From Melittangium boletus DSM 14713 (GTDB lineage: Bacteria; Myxococcota; Myxococcia; Myxococcales; Myxococcaceae): a DNA stretch of 64,000 bases. The stretch spans positions 8,561,765 to 8,625,764 of the forward strand of contig NZ_CP022163.1 of assembly GCF_002305855.1 (NCBI RefSeq). The letters run 5' to 3'. The position numbers were made by a program, and so were the translations under genes. Shown here one piece after another: positions 8,032-16,919 of the stretch (its first letter is position 1; each line of letters starts with the position of its first letter). Under the pieces are notes generated by a model. It worked only from the letters and a program-made list of their open reading frames with translations, did no database searches and was not told where the DNA came from.

Positions 8032-9602
8032 GTAACCGTTCACCGACTCAGGCTGAGGCCGAGAGTTGGACCGAGGCATGAAGGGGCAACAACGAGGGAG
8101 TCGAAAGGCCCCGTCGATGTGCGTGGAGGGTGTCCGTCAGGAAGTCCAGCACGCCTCGCCGTTGCAACTTGAGGGTGGTAACGGTCGTGAGGATTCGTTC
8201 CACGAAGAGGCTGCCTTCGGGGCCTTGCGTGCCAAAGGATGTCTTCCTGTACATGACCGCGTGACGCAGGCACCTCTCGGCGAAGTTGTTTGTCGGCTCC
8301 ACCTCCGGTATGTCGACAAATGTCCACAGGCACTTCTCCCACCGGAGGATTTCCCGTGCCATGCCGGCTGTTTTCTTCTGCGCGCACACCGCGGCCCGGC
8401 GCAGCAGTCGGCCCACTTCGCGCTCCACCTCGGGCATCCTCTTCTCGAAGTCCTCCCGTGCCATCGCGCACCCAGTGGTACCAGGTGAAGAAGCGCTCGA
8501 CTTGCCGCATCAACGCCTCGCCAAGCGGCCCTCCCTCGCCGCCCCGCTCGATGAAGCCCTGGAAGTCGCGCAGCAGGTGGGCCCAGCACAACTGCCTCAG
8601 GCCCGGGTCATACCATGCGTACGCGCTCCACCTGTCACTGCCCAGGATGCCCGCGAAGTCTTCTCCCAGCAGCGCACGCGCTACCTTGGCCCCGCGACTC
8701 CGAGCGATGTGAAAGACAGCCACCAACGCCGTGGCCACCAGCCACAGCCAGGCACGTTGGCCTCGGCCTTCCCGCCGCCCCTCCACCCACCCCGTCTCGT
8801 CCGCGTGCACCCTGTCGGCGGCCTTCACGTACTCGCCAGCCTCGCGCACCGCCGGGGCGAGCGCCTCGGCCATTTGCCCTTCCAGATTCACCACACTGCC
8901 CACTGACAGCCGCACCCCCACCATGTCCGACAGCGCGTCCTTCACCAGTCGTTTGGACAGCCGGTACTTGCCCACCAGCAGACTGGCGAGCGCGCCCAAC
9001 CTATCTCCGAAGGCACTGCTGGCGTACCCGGGCACTTCCTCTCGTGTCACCGTGCCGCACGCGCCGCATTCCAGCGCATGGCTGCGATACTCCGTGACAA
9101 CGGCCGACAGCGGCGGCACCTCCACCACCTGATGGCGGCGCGGCTCCACGTCTCTTCCCTCCAGCCGACGCCCACAGTCCTTGCACTCCTTGGGCACCAA
9201 CTCGACGACGTGCCGCACCTCTTCGGGCGGCAGCAGCTCGCGCTCATGCTTCTTGTGTCCGGGCTGGCCCCCAGGACTTCGGCCCGTTGGCTTCTTCGGC
9301 TGGCGCCGGGCTCCAGGGCCGTCCGAGGAAGGCGGCTTGGAGGAGTTACTCGAGTTCTGGCTCAGGCGCGCCTCCAACTCCGCCACACGCGCAGTGAGTG
9401 CTTCCACCTTCGCCATCAACTCCGCTATCCGCGCGTCTCGCGCGGCCACCATCGCTTCCAGTTCCGCAATCCGCGCGGCTCGGGAATCCACTTCCGCCAT
9501 GTCTCTGCTACACCACGTCTCCCGTCCCCTCGTCCAGCACTACTTCTCCCGTTACCTCCTTCCTGCCTCCTCCTCAACCGAGCCGGGGCGGTGAACGGTT
9601 AC
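8032..9602 (-). mobile_element. Short IS66-family element carrying tnpC only (1571 bp)
   Basis: The terminal inverted repeats are GTAACCGTTCACCG, perfect over 14 bp and starting with the GTAA common to IS66. An 8-bp target duplication flanks the element. There is room for only one gene, tnpC on the minus strand, with no tnpA or tnpB. This is the layout of the ISBst12-like subgroup of IS66. The tnpC frame is broken. Excision together with one TSD rejoins the toxin frame as ALTT-YVIAYVG. Confidence 0.93.
8048..9500 (-). pseudogene. tnpC: IS66-family transposase TnpC, frameshifted
   Basis: The 5' part (9500 to about 8465) encodes a coiled-coil leader of repeated AELEA/RIAEL units, the linker NSSNSSKPPSSDGP, a zinc-finger-like CKDCGRRL...CGACG region, and two catalytic Asp motifs (VHADETGWVEG, GSDRWSAY). 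After FFTWYHWVRDG the homologous reading moves to another frame (from 8464: AREDFEKRMPEVE). That frame runs to EPTNNFAERCLRHAVMYRKTSFG, which holds the catalytic Glu, and to the normal end at 8048. A small indel around 8460-8470 therefore separates the first two catalytic residues from the third. Programmed frameshifting is not known for TnpC, so mutation or sequencing error is likelier. Confidence 0.85.
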
Positions 9603-9610
9603 TGACAACC
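9603..9610 (+). repeat. IS66-type target duplication, right copy
   Basis: TGACAACC, identical to 8024-8031. The toxin frame resumes at 9611 with Tyr-Val-Ile. Confidence 0.9.
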
Positions 9611-10364
9611 TACGTCATCGCATACGTCGGCTTGGATGCCTTCATGAGCCTCGTAGAGGGATGGCAGCGCTTGTCCGCGGACTCGGAAAAGGCAATGTCC
9701 TTCGAGGAGTTGGAAGACGCGGGGCACCACTTCGGGAAGGTGATGGGCGTGAACGGGGCGCGAGTTTTCATTCTGGCGCTGACGGCGGCTTTGGGTGGAG
9801 GGGCGGCGAATATGGTCTCGAAAGGCCCTATGCTTCCTGGCTTCGCGAGAGCGGCACTGGCGGCTGAAACCAATGCGGGCATCCAGATGTCTGCGGCGAT
9901 GACAGGAGGCGTTCGCTCTATTTCCATCGCCGAGGGCGCCATGACCGTGGGGCTCGCACCCACCGCGGTGGCCGCGGTCGTGCAGGCAGGCAGTGGCAAC
10001 GCCACCATTGTTAGCGGCTCAGCGCAGACAAATTCATGGACCAGTAGGACAAGTCCTGGAGGGACCAAATACCGATTCAATACTGGCCACGGTTACAACC
10101 GACCTCACGAGCGTCCAGATGGCAGCAGCAAGAGCTTCAGTGGCACAGGACTGACTGCCGACGAAATTGAAACAGCCATCATGCAGTGGATGGAATCCTT
10201 CAGGGCATCAGGAGGCACGCTGCCGGTTCCTGGCACTCCCAGTTTCAATGGTCCATTCCAGGGCTCCGTCATCACTGGTTCGCATCCCGTGGGCTTCAGA
10301 GCCGTGATGCTGAATACTGGCGAAATCGCGGTATCGACGTACTTCCCTTTGTGAGGTGGAGTCC

Positions 10365-10703
10365 ATGGCCAGTCTTTCGGAGTTGTTCTCACTCATACCT
10401 GACACGCCTGGTCCTGCGAGAAGCGAGGCGGAGTATCGATTCATCGAGTCCCTCACTTTCAGCTCATCCAAGGACATCGTTGATTTTCTGGATGAGGTGT
10501 ATGTGCGCGACTTTCCAGCGCTTCCTGTCTGGATCCGGAATCTGGCGTTTCGTCTGGCGTGCCTTCAGGAGCCCGAAAACCCGGTGCTGCTTCGGAAGGC
10601 GGCCGCGGACCTGGAGTGCTTCGGACCGGATTGGGATGTCCATGTTGCTGAACTGCGTCAACGCGCGCAGTGGTTGGAGAGTCGCAACTCGGATGCTCCA
10701 TGA
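10365..10703 (+). CDS. Candidate immunity protein for the interrupted SitA-like toxin
   Basis: 112 aa, starting 10 nt after the toxin stop. The ATG at 10365 follows GGTGGAG; a GTG at 10356 is an alternative. The protein is soluble, has no signal, and is mostly helical and acidic (ASLSELFSLIPDTPGPAR, DIVDFLDEVYVRDFPALP, ADLECFGPDWDVHVAEL). No domain recognised. Position directly behind a toxin C-terminal domain, small size and acidity are the usual marks of cognate immunity proteins. It is intact although its toxin gene is broken, as expected if siblings still carry the active toxin. Function is inferred from context alone. Confidence 0.6.
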   Translation: MASLSELFSLIPDTPGPARSEAEYRFIESLTFSSSKDIVDFLDEVYVRDFPALPVWIRNLAFRLACLQEPENPVLLRKAAADLECFGPDWDVHVAELRQRAQWLESRNSDAP

Positions 10704-10769
10704 GGCCTCCATGCGGCGACCGGGGATGATGTGCCGCCTCGACTGGATCACGCCCGGAGTTGGGGACGC

Positions 10770-12482
10770 TCAGCCGTCGCCGGGGGCGGGGCCCTCTCCG
10801 CCCTCGGGCGACAGCTTCGCGCTCCACGCCCCCGCCTGCTCATGGGGCATCAAGTCCCGGGGCGAGCGGTAGTACTGCAACGGCGAGTCATGCAGGAAGT
10901 TGGAGACCCGGCTCGTGTACAGGCACGCGTAGCGCTCCACCTGCTCGCCGAAGCGGCTGTTCTCGCTGCCTTCCTTGAAGAGCAGGCCCCAGTACGGATT
11001 GAAGCCTTCCTCCACCTCCCGCTCGAGCGTGTCGGCGATCTCCGTGGCCTCGCGCAGCGCCCAGCGCAGCTTGTCCAGCTCCGCCTTGATGCGCCGCCGC
11101 TCCGCTTCCACTTCCTCCTGATCCTCGGGCTCCAGCTCCCCTCGCTCCAGCCTCCGGTCCAGCGCGTTGAGCAGGCCCTTGTGGTCGGCCACCGCCTCGT
11201 CCAGGCGCTCGCGCGTCAGCTCCACCTCGCTCAGCTCCGAGATGCGCTCGCGCTGGCCCTCCGTGTAGGTGAGCTCGTCCTCGATCTCCTGGACGATCAT
11301 GCACGTGCGCCACAGCGACGTCTTCTTGGACTTGAGGATGTCGCCGAAGATGTGGTCGCCCACGTAGAGGATGCATTCGCCCGCGCGGTGCGTGTACTGC
11401 TCGAACTGCACGAGGTTGCCGCCCTGGTACACCTTGCCGCGCTCCAGACTCGTGGCCTCGCCCAGCACCCGGGCCTCCTCGCCGGGACCCGCCACCTCCA
11501 GCTCCAGGAAGGGCCGCTGCTCGGCGAAGAAGGCGGGCTTGGCGGCCAGCGTCACCACGTAGTCGAAGTAGTTGCGCCAGCTCGCGTACTCCGCCATCTG
11601 GCCGTCCAGCAGGTAGCGCATCACCGCGTCCGTGTAATCCCACGCCGAGTTCGTCAGCAGGAACAGCCGCTTGCCCCCCGAGCGCAGCTTGTGCAGCGCG
11701 GGGCCCAGCTCGGGATCCTGGAAGACGTAGCGCGACAGATCCTTGCGCACCTCGCGCTTGAGCGAGTTGTCGCGGTGCACCTCGTCGATGGCGGTGCGGA
11801 TGTCGTCGTACAGCCTGCCGTAGTCCACGCGCTGACCGAGTGACTCGAGCAATTCGATGATGCCCGCGAAGAGCCACGCCTCGGGCAGGGCGAAGAGCGT
11901 GTCGATCCACGCGAAGCGCGGATCCTTGAGCCGCACGCGCTGATTGCGGTAGAGCGCGTGCCATGTCTCGCGCTGCAGGGGGCGCATGCCATGCCATGCC
12001 CGCCCCACGTAGCCGAAGCGATCCATCTTCAGCAGGTTGCCGTTCGCCCTGTCGACGGCGAGCCCGCGCATCACGAAGTGGTGGTCGTACTGCAGGTGGC
12101 CGATGACGGGCGGGTAGCCGCGCTCGCTGATGAGCTTGGCGAGCGTCATGTCATAGGCGAGCTGCTCGAGCCGGCGCATGTGGTAGATGGCCAGCGTGTA
12201 GTCCATGTCGAAGCCGACCAGCTCGATGCCCGACATGCGCAGGTTGCGGTTGACGAAGATGTCGCGTGCCCGGGACAGGGTGCTCGGGCGGCTGCTCGGC
12301 GCGTTGAGCAGCTGCGTGAGCTGCGTGTCCGCGAAGAGGCTCTGGGCGCGGCGTTCGGCTTCCTCGGCGTGGGCCCGATTGCGCGAGGAGCGGAAGCTGC
12401 CGTGCAGGGGATCCGGTGTCGTCGGACTGCCGGGGATGGGGGCGGTCGGAGAGAGTTTCGGAGACAAGGGACACACAGACAT
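10770..12482 (-). CDS. HAD-IG family 5'-nucleotidase
   Basis: 570 aa. HAD motif I is GFDMDYTLA, with Asp92 and Asp94 as nucleophile and acid/base. Motif II is LFLLTNSAW. The motif III lysine is probably in AAKPAFF, and motif IV is YVGDHIFGDILKSKK. The family is the HAD-superfamily cytosolic purine 5'-nucleotidase type (subfamily IG), which removes phosphate from nucleoside monophosphates such as IMP or GMP. Residues about 410-490 form a long charged helical insert rich in Glu and Arg. No signal peptide, so cytosolic. An alternative start nearer residue 37 is possible because the first 35 residues are Pro/Ser-rich. Confidence 0.9.
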   Translation of the reverse strand: MSVCPLSPKLSPTAPIPGSPTTPDPLHGSFRSSRNRAHAEEAERRAQSLFADTQLTQLLNAPSSRPSTLSRARDIFVNRNLRMSGIELVGFDMDYTLAIYHMRRLEQLAYDMTLAKLISERGYPPVIGHLQYDHHFVMRGLAVDRANGNLLKMDRFGYVGRAWHGMRPLQRETWHALYRNQRVRLKDPRFAWIDTLFALPEAWLFAGIIELLESLGQRVDYGRLYDDIRTAIDEVHRDNSLKREVRKDLSRYVFQDPELGPALHKLRSGGKRLFLLTNSAWDYTDAVMRYLLDGQMAEYASWRNYFDYVVTLAAKPAFFAEQRPFLELEVAGPGEEARVLGEATSLERGKVYQGGNLVQFEQYTHRAGECILYVGDHIFGDILKSKKTSLWRTCMIVQEIEDELTYTEGQRERISELSEVELTRERLDEAVADHKGLLNALDRRLERGELEPEDQEEVEAERRRIKAELDKLRWALREATEIADTLEREVEEGFNPYWGLLFKEGSENSRFGEQVERYACLYTSRVSNFLHDSPLQYYRSPRDLMPHEQAGAWSAKLSPEGGEGPAPGDG

Positions 12483-12703
12483 ACCACGCCCTCCCAGGGG
12501 GGCACCATGTACCCCGGGGTGCGGTGAACTGTGCCTCTCGCGACGGGTGCATGCCGTGAGCGTTCATCGGCGACAGTCCGGCGGGAAATCCTTGTTTCCT
12601 CACTTCCTGAGTCAAGTCGGGAAGCCCAGTTTCACTGGAACGAGTCTTCTGTCGTGCACACCCGAGCGCGAAATGTCCGGTCGTCACGACAAGGAGGAGG
12701 GCC

Positions 12704-13594
12704 ATGAAGAAGATGCTGCTCCGTGGAGCGTTCCCGCTGTTCCTCGCCCTGGCGTGTAGTCCCCTGGAGGAGACCGACCTCGAGTTCGAGGAGGCCGGCC
12801 AGGCGGCCCATCAGGCGCTCGAGGAGGACAACGGGCTCGCCTTCAACGGGCTCGCCTTCAACGGACTCGCCTTCAACGGACTCGCCTTCAACGGACTCGC
12901 CTTCAACGGACTGAACCACAAGGACTTCGTCTCCTGGTTCAACAAGCACCCCGAGGAGTCGGACACCTTCATGAAGTACCTGGTGCGCTGCGCCGTGCCC
13001 GCGGGGCAGCACCGGACCTATTGGGATGGCAGGCGCGCCCATATCTGGAACGGCCACCTGGGTCTGGCGCCGGCGTGGGTCTCCGGTTCACCCGCGACGC
13101 GGGAGGAGCAGCAGGCCGTCAGCGCGTGCCTCGGGGCGCTCACCAACAAGTACGGGCTCTCCGTGCTCGTGTCCCTGCGGGGTACCACCGCGGCGGGAGC
13201 GTCCATCCCCGTGACATCCGGTGAGCAGGCGGACCACACGCTCCGGGAAGGGTGCTTCTTCGGCAACCTCTTCAACGGCGAGGGGCTGTTCGTGGGCAAC
13301 GATTCGGACCTGTTCTCGTCCACCCAGAGCAGCCTGCGCGCTTGCGCGTTGATGGGAGGCAAGGCGTGTCCGCCGCTCAAGCACATCGGGAGCTGCCACG
13401 CGGTCTGCCAGCCCGATGCGACCGGCTCGGCCTTCTCACGCTGCACCTACAAGGGGGTGAGCTACCACGCCATCACCACCCGGATCCGTCCCCAGGACGT
13501 CTACACGTGTGGCGATGGCATCTGCCAGTCCACGGAGTCGTGCGGCAAGCACCAGCGCCCCGACTCGTGCAAGGTGGACTGCGGCAAGTGCTGA
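12704..13594 (+). CDS. Lipoprotein with NGLAF pentapeptide repeats and Cys-rich C-terminus
   Basis: 296 aa with a strong RBS (AAGGAGGAGG) 7 nt before ATG. The signal has lipobox LALAC (Cys18). After an acidic spacer come five exact NGLAF repeats (residues 43-67) and a sixth NGL, encoded by a perfect 15-bp tandem repeat. The rest (DFVSWFNKHPEESDTFMKYL, VRCAVPAGQ, CFFGNLF, CSR-type) holds at least ten cysteines and ends with a CGDGICQSTESCGKH-type motif seen in many myxobacterial secreted proteins. The domain between residues 75 and 260 occurs, as far as I recall, in other NGL-repeat myxobacterial lipoproteins. Function unknown. Confidence 0.75.
   Translation: MKKMLLRGAFPLFLALACSPLEETDLEFEEAGQAAHQALEEDNGLAFNGLAFNGLAFNGLAFNGLAFNGLNHKDFVSWFNKHPEESDTFMKYLVRCAVPAGQHRTYWDGRRAHIWNGHLGLAPAWVSGSPATREEQQAVSACLGALTNKYGLSVLVSLRGTTAAGASIPVTSGEQADHTLREGCFFGNLFNGEGLFVGNDSDLFSSTQSSLRACALMGGKACPPLKHIGSCHAVCQPDATGSAFSRCTYKGVSYHAITTRIRPQDVYTCGDGICQSTESCGKHQRPDSCKVDCGKC
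12830..12904 (+). repeat. 15-bp coding tandem repeat, 5 copies
   Basis: The unit is AACGG(G/A)CTCGCCTTC, repeated head to tail five times, followed by a partial sixth. Units 1-2 have G and units 3-5 have A at position 6, so unit number has changed recently by slippage or recombination. Each unit adds Asn-Gly-Leu-Ala-Phe. Confidence 0.95.
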
Positions 13595-13609
13595 GCCCGG
13601 GGCGGCGTG

Positions 13610-16018
13610 TCACCAGTGGGTGAGGAGCACTTCCACTCCCACGCTCGTCTCCTTGAAGAACTTGGGCTGTCCGGCCTGGAAGGGCCCGCCCTGGGGCTTG
13701 TTGAGCATGTACAGGGGGACGGCTACGCGCACGCCCACCACCTCGGAGAGATCCAATCCGAAGCGCACCTCGGGCAGCAGGAGGGACCATTCCTCCGGCC
13801 CTCGCAGGTAGCTGCCCGACGCACCCACGCCCATGCGCCAGCGGACGTAGGGCCCCAGCTCGAGCAACCGGATGTTGCCGGAGAAGCCATCCAGGTCGGA
13901 GACCCAGTCGGCGTAGGCCCCGAGCGTGGCCCAGCGCAACCGGGTCTCGTTGGGGACGAGCTGATCCATGTCCCGCACGCCGAAGCCAGACAGCGCCACG
14001 CCCAGCCGCCACTCGCTCCGGTCATACACGTTGTCCACCCCCCGGTCCTCGAAGGAGATGACGGGGGCTTCCCACCCCAGCCCCACGCCGTGCTGCCGGC
14101 TCAGGTGGAAGGTGAGGGCGTTGCGCGGGGGCGTATAGGTCAGCCACTTGTCCAGGAAGGTGGAGCCGGCCGGACGCAGGATGAGCCGCAAGGCGCCCTG
14201 CTGCTGGGTGACGAGATCGTGGAAGGCCCTTCCGACGCGCTCGCGCACGGGCATGAAGTCGGCGCGGGTGCCGGTCGCGGGCGCTTCGCTCATCACGCCC
14301 GGGCTGTAGCGATAGCCCTCGTCCTTGAGCGTCGTGAGGAGCTCGTCCACGTCGTCCTCCCGCAGCCGGCCCGTGCGCGCCAGGTGCGTCAACTTGTCCG
14401 AGGCCCGGCGCAGCCTGCCCAGCTCGATCAATTCCTCGGAGGCCTCACAGGCGCCATCCTCCACGCACCGGAACTTCTCCGAGGAGATGCCGAGCGCATG
14501 CCGGATGCGCGCCTCGCGATCCCACGGCAGCTCCATGCCGGAGGAGGGCACCAGCGCCTCCACCGTCCGCGTGGTGGAGAACTGGGTGGACAGGAACCGG
14601 ATGGCGTCATGCATGCCCCGGTAGAAGTCGTGCTCGCGGAAGCGGCGGTCGAAGAAGCCCATCATCGCGAACCGGAACTCGGAAGGGAGCACCGCGCCGC
14701 GGCGGGGAATCTTGATGCGTCCGGACAGGGTGGGGTCATGCTCCAGGGTGTCGAGCACGACGCTGTCCTGCGAGGCGGCGAGCAGATTGCCCAGGTGCTG
14801 GAGGTAGGTCGACTCCAGGGGGCTGATCAGCTTCTCGTCGCGCGCCAGGGGCGGGGCCCACCTCCAATCGACGACATCCTGGTCCAGGTACACGATGGGG
14901 AAGCGAGACGTGTCGAGCGTCTGCGCCCGCGGCTCCACCCGCTCCACCCAGCGCCGTCCGAGCCGCACCGCCAGGTCGAGCGGGTTGTTGTTGAGCACTC
15001 CGCCATCCACCAGCTTGAGCGATTGGAGGGGCGACCAGCGCACCTCGTCGAAGAACGACACGGACACGTCCACGGGCGAGAACGCGAACGGGAAGGCGCC
15101 CGACGCCTGGGGCGCGCGCAGCAGCGTGTCGAGCCCCACCGACTGGCCCCCCGTCGTGCGCGGGGGAAGCTCGGCGCCCAGGGCCGGGTAGAAGCGCAGC
15201 TCGTCGCGCTGCACCTGGATGTAGGGCGGGGCCACGTCCGGGGTTCCCTGGAGGAAGGGCAGGCGGACCGTGGGCTTTTGCGCTCCGTGGGTCATCACCT
15301 GGACGACGATCTTCTCCGTGACGCGCTTGAGCGAGGCCCTGGACTCGGGCCACCCGGAGCCAAAGGGCACGTCCCGGCCCACCAGGTTGGTCGCGGTGAG
15401 GCCGAGCGCGAAGGAGCAGTCGTCCCGGAAGCGGGCCCGGCCCGTCTCCTCGGAGATGACCTGGAGGGTTTCCTTCATGTAGGCGTCATTGAAGAGGTGG
15501 TCGCCGCGGTTCTGGTCCTCCTCCGGGAGCAGGTGGGCCAGGTCGAGCTTGTCGATCCACACCCGCCAGAAGAGGCTCGCCTCGGGGGACCATTGGGGCG
15601 CCTCGAAGGCGGTGTCACAGGAGGCGAGTCCTCCCAGCAGGGCGTTCACCGCGCCCGCCGAGGCGCCCGTCCAGACGCGGGGCATCGGGTCGCCGAGCTG
15701 GCCCGGCTTGCCCTCGCGCCGGGCCACGCTCCAGAAGCGCACGAGCGTGGAGAGGAAGCCCGCCTGATAGGCCCCGAGGCTGATGCCTCCGCTGACGACG
15801 AGCACCGGGGCGCTGCGCTGGGTCGCCAGGGCCAGGGCCTGGGCGAGGGCCGGGTTCTCGATGTTGCCGGGCAGGAACTCCGTGCCGCCGGGCACCTCGG
15901 GGGCGGTGGGGGTCTCCTCGGCGGGGGGAGCCTCTCCGGCGGCACGGGCCACCGGGCCGCTCGTCAATTGGAACAGCAGCACCGCACTGGCGACCCGGGA
16001 GACTCGGTGACTTCGCAT
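13610..16018 (-). CDS. Patatin-like phospholipase with large C-terminal domain
   Basis: 802 aa from ATG 16018, which gives a clean signal peptide (MRSHRVSRVASAVLLFQL... ARA). The patatin domain has the oxyanion loop GGISLGAYQAG (77-87), nucleophile elbow GASAG with Ser120, and catalytic Asp338 in VDGGVLNNNP. The final about 180 residues are rich in alternating aromatic/hydrophobic strands (LTFHLSRQHGVGLGWE, WRLGVALSGFGV, LELGPYVRWRMGVG, VGVEVLLTHW). This suggests a beta-barrel or beta-sandwich at the outer membrane. Such enzymes hydrolyse acyl chains of phospholipids. Exported location in a predatory bacterium suggests lipid attack outside the cytoplasm (inference). The gene converges on the preceding lipoprotein gene. 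Confidence 0.82.
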   Translation of the reverse strand: MRSHRVSRVASAVLLFQLTSGPVARAAGEAPPAEETPTAPEVPGGTEFLPGNIENPALAQALALATQRSAPVLVVSGGISLGAYQAGFLSTLVRFWSVARREGKPGQLGDPMPRVWTGASAGAVNALLGGLASCDTAFEAPQWSPEASLFWRVWIDKLDLAHLLPEEDQNRGDHLFNDAYMKETLQVISEETGRARFRDDCSFALGLTATNLVGRDVPFGSGWPESRASLKRVTEKIVVQVMTHGAQKPTVRLPFLQGTPDVAPPYIQVQRDELRFYPALGAELPPRTTGGQSVGLDTLLRAPQASGAFPFAFSPVDVSVSFFDEVRWSPLQSLKLVDGGVLNNNPLDLAVRLGRRWVERVEPRAQTLDTSRFPIVYLDQDVVDWRWAPPLARDEKLISPLESTYLQHLGNLLAASQDSVVLDTLEHDPTLSGRIKIPRRGAVLPSEFRFAMMGFFDRRFREHDFYRGMHDAIRFLSTQFSTTRTVEALVPSSGMELPWDREARIRHALGISSEKFRCVEDGACEASEELIELGRLRRASDKLTHLARTGRLREDDVDELLTTLKDEGYRYSPGVMSEAPATGTRADFMPVRERVGRAFHDLVTQQQGALRLILRPAGSTFLDKWLTYTPPRNALTFHLSRQHGVGLGWEAPVISFEDRGVDNVYDRSEWRLGVALSGFGVRDMDQLVPNETRLRWATLGAYADWVSDLDGFSGNIRLLELGPYVRWRMGVGASGSYLRGPEEWSLLLPEVRFGLDLSEVVGVRVAVPLYMLNKPQGGPFQAGQPKFFKETSVGVEVLLTHW

Positions 16019-16043
16019 GCCCCCAGTCTCGCACTGGAGGCCG

Positions 16044-16790
16044 TCAGTGGGCGCGCACGAAGAACGCAATCGTCATCAGCACGGAGACGAGGATGACTCC
16101 GAGTCGCAGCGCTCCCGGGTTCATCCGCCGGGCCATTCGGGCGCCCCCATAGCCGCCCACCGCCGCGGCCCCCAGCAGGGTCAGGGTTTCGGGCCAGGCC
16201 ACCTTGCCCGCCACGACGAAGCAGAGCACGGCGACGGCGTTGGTGGCGGCCACCAGGAGCGTCTTGGCGGGGTTGAGTCCGTGGAGATCCGCCGGGCTCA
16301 ACAGGCTCCAGACCGCCATCATCATGATGCCCACCGCCCCCCCGAAGTAGCCGCCATAGATGGCGAGCAGGAACTGGAGGACGAGTACCGGGAGGGCGGT
16401 GATGCGCACACGCCGGCGCAGGGCCTCGCCCAGGCGCCGGCCCAGGGCGAAGGTCAGTGTCGCCCACAGCAAGAGCCAGGGCAGGACGCGGTCGAAGGCG
16501 GCCTGGGGCGTGAGCAGCAGGAGCATCGAGCCGAGGAAGCCGCCGAGGAGGCTGGTGGCCAGGAGGGGGCGGAGCGACACCCCATTCAGGGGTTGGAGAT
16601 CCTCGCGGTAGGCCCAGACGCTCGCGAGTCCTCCGGGAAAGAGCGCCACGGTGCTCGAGGCGTTGGCGGCCAGGGAGGGTACCCCCGCGAGCACGAGGGC
16701 GGGGAGGGTGAAGAACGAGCCCCCGCCGGCGATGGCGTTCATCGCGCCGGCGAGCAGGCCCGCGCCCAGGAGCAACAGGAAGGAGTCCAT
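16044..16790 (-). CDS. TauE/SafE family membrane permease
   Basis: 248 aa with about eight hydrophobic segments in two pseudo-repeats. The family hallmarks GAMNAIAGGGSFFTLPAL near the N-terminus and IYGGYFGGAVGIMMMAVW in the second half are present. Members move sulfite, sulfoacetate or other organosulfur/organic anions across the inner membrane. The gene is divergent from the PheC-AroQ fusion and the LysR gene, but nothing in the sequence identifies the substrate. Length is normal for the family. Confidence 0.9.
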   Translation of the reverse strand: MDSFLLLLGAGLLAGAMNAIAGGGSFFTLPALVLAGVPSLAANASSTVALFPGGLASVWAYREDLQPLNGVSLRPLLATSLLGGFLGSMLLLLTPQAAFDRVLPWLLLWATLTFALGRRLGEALRRRVRITALPVLVLQFLLAIYGGYFGGAVGIMMMAVWSLLSPADLHGLNPAKTLLVAATNAVAVLCFVVAGKVAWPETLTLLGAAAVGGYGGARMARRMNPGALRLGVILVSVLMTIAFFVRAH

Positions 16791-16919
16791 GCGCGCTCAG
16801 CTTGTGGGTGGGGGGCGGCCGGGACAATCTGGGAGTTCCGCACCGAGCCTTCGCCTCCGCCGAAGGCTCCGCATGGGTTGCCTCTGGGTGATTCACACGC
16901 GCTGGGGCAGAGTCCGGGC

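Larger units (their letters stand above)
5140..10354 (+). pseudogene. SitA-like polymorphic toxin lipoprotein, interrupted by two IS elements
   Basis: Three coding pieces, 5140-5249, 7600-8031 and 9611-10354, rejoin in one frame if the IS21-type and IS66-type elements and one copy of each target duplication are removed. The rejoined protein would be 428 aa. It has a lipobox (LLVGC), then ATTRVVRLDTG...VYTPP, a VLDMRFSLRLEEE region, a hydrophobic helix with AAYMLLVVAPEP, and a central domain shared by the SitA toxins that Myxococcus passes between cells by outer-membrane exchange. The last about 110 residues (GGTKYRFNTGHGYNRPHER to the end) form a distinct toxin domain. An excellent RBS (GGAGG, 5130-5134) precedes ATG 5140. 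However, that ATG is out of frame with the lipobox because the run 5153-5158 has six G rather than seven, so the gene carries a third lesion. SitA membership is by recalled similarity. Confidence 0.8.

Noticed and set aside
8455..8475. Programmed ribosomal frameshifting in the short IS66 tnpC
   Set aside because: No slippery heptamer or stimulatory structure is evident, and IS66 TnpC is normally made from one frame. Mutation is simpler.
13607..16096. Long plus-strand frame opposite the patatin gene
   Set aside because: Composition is that of an antisense shadow, and the minus-strand gene has a signal peptide and catalytic motifs.
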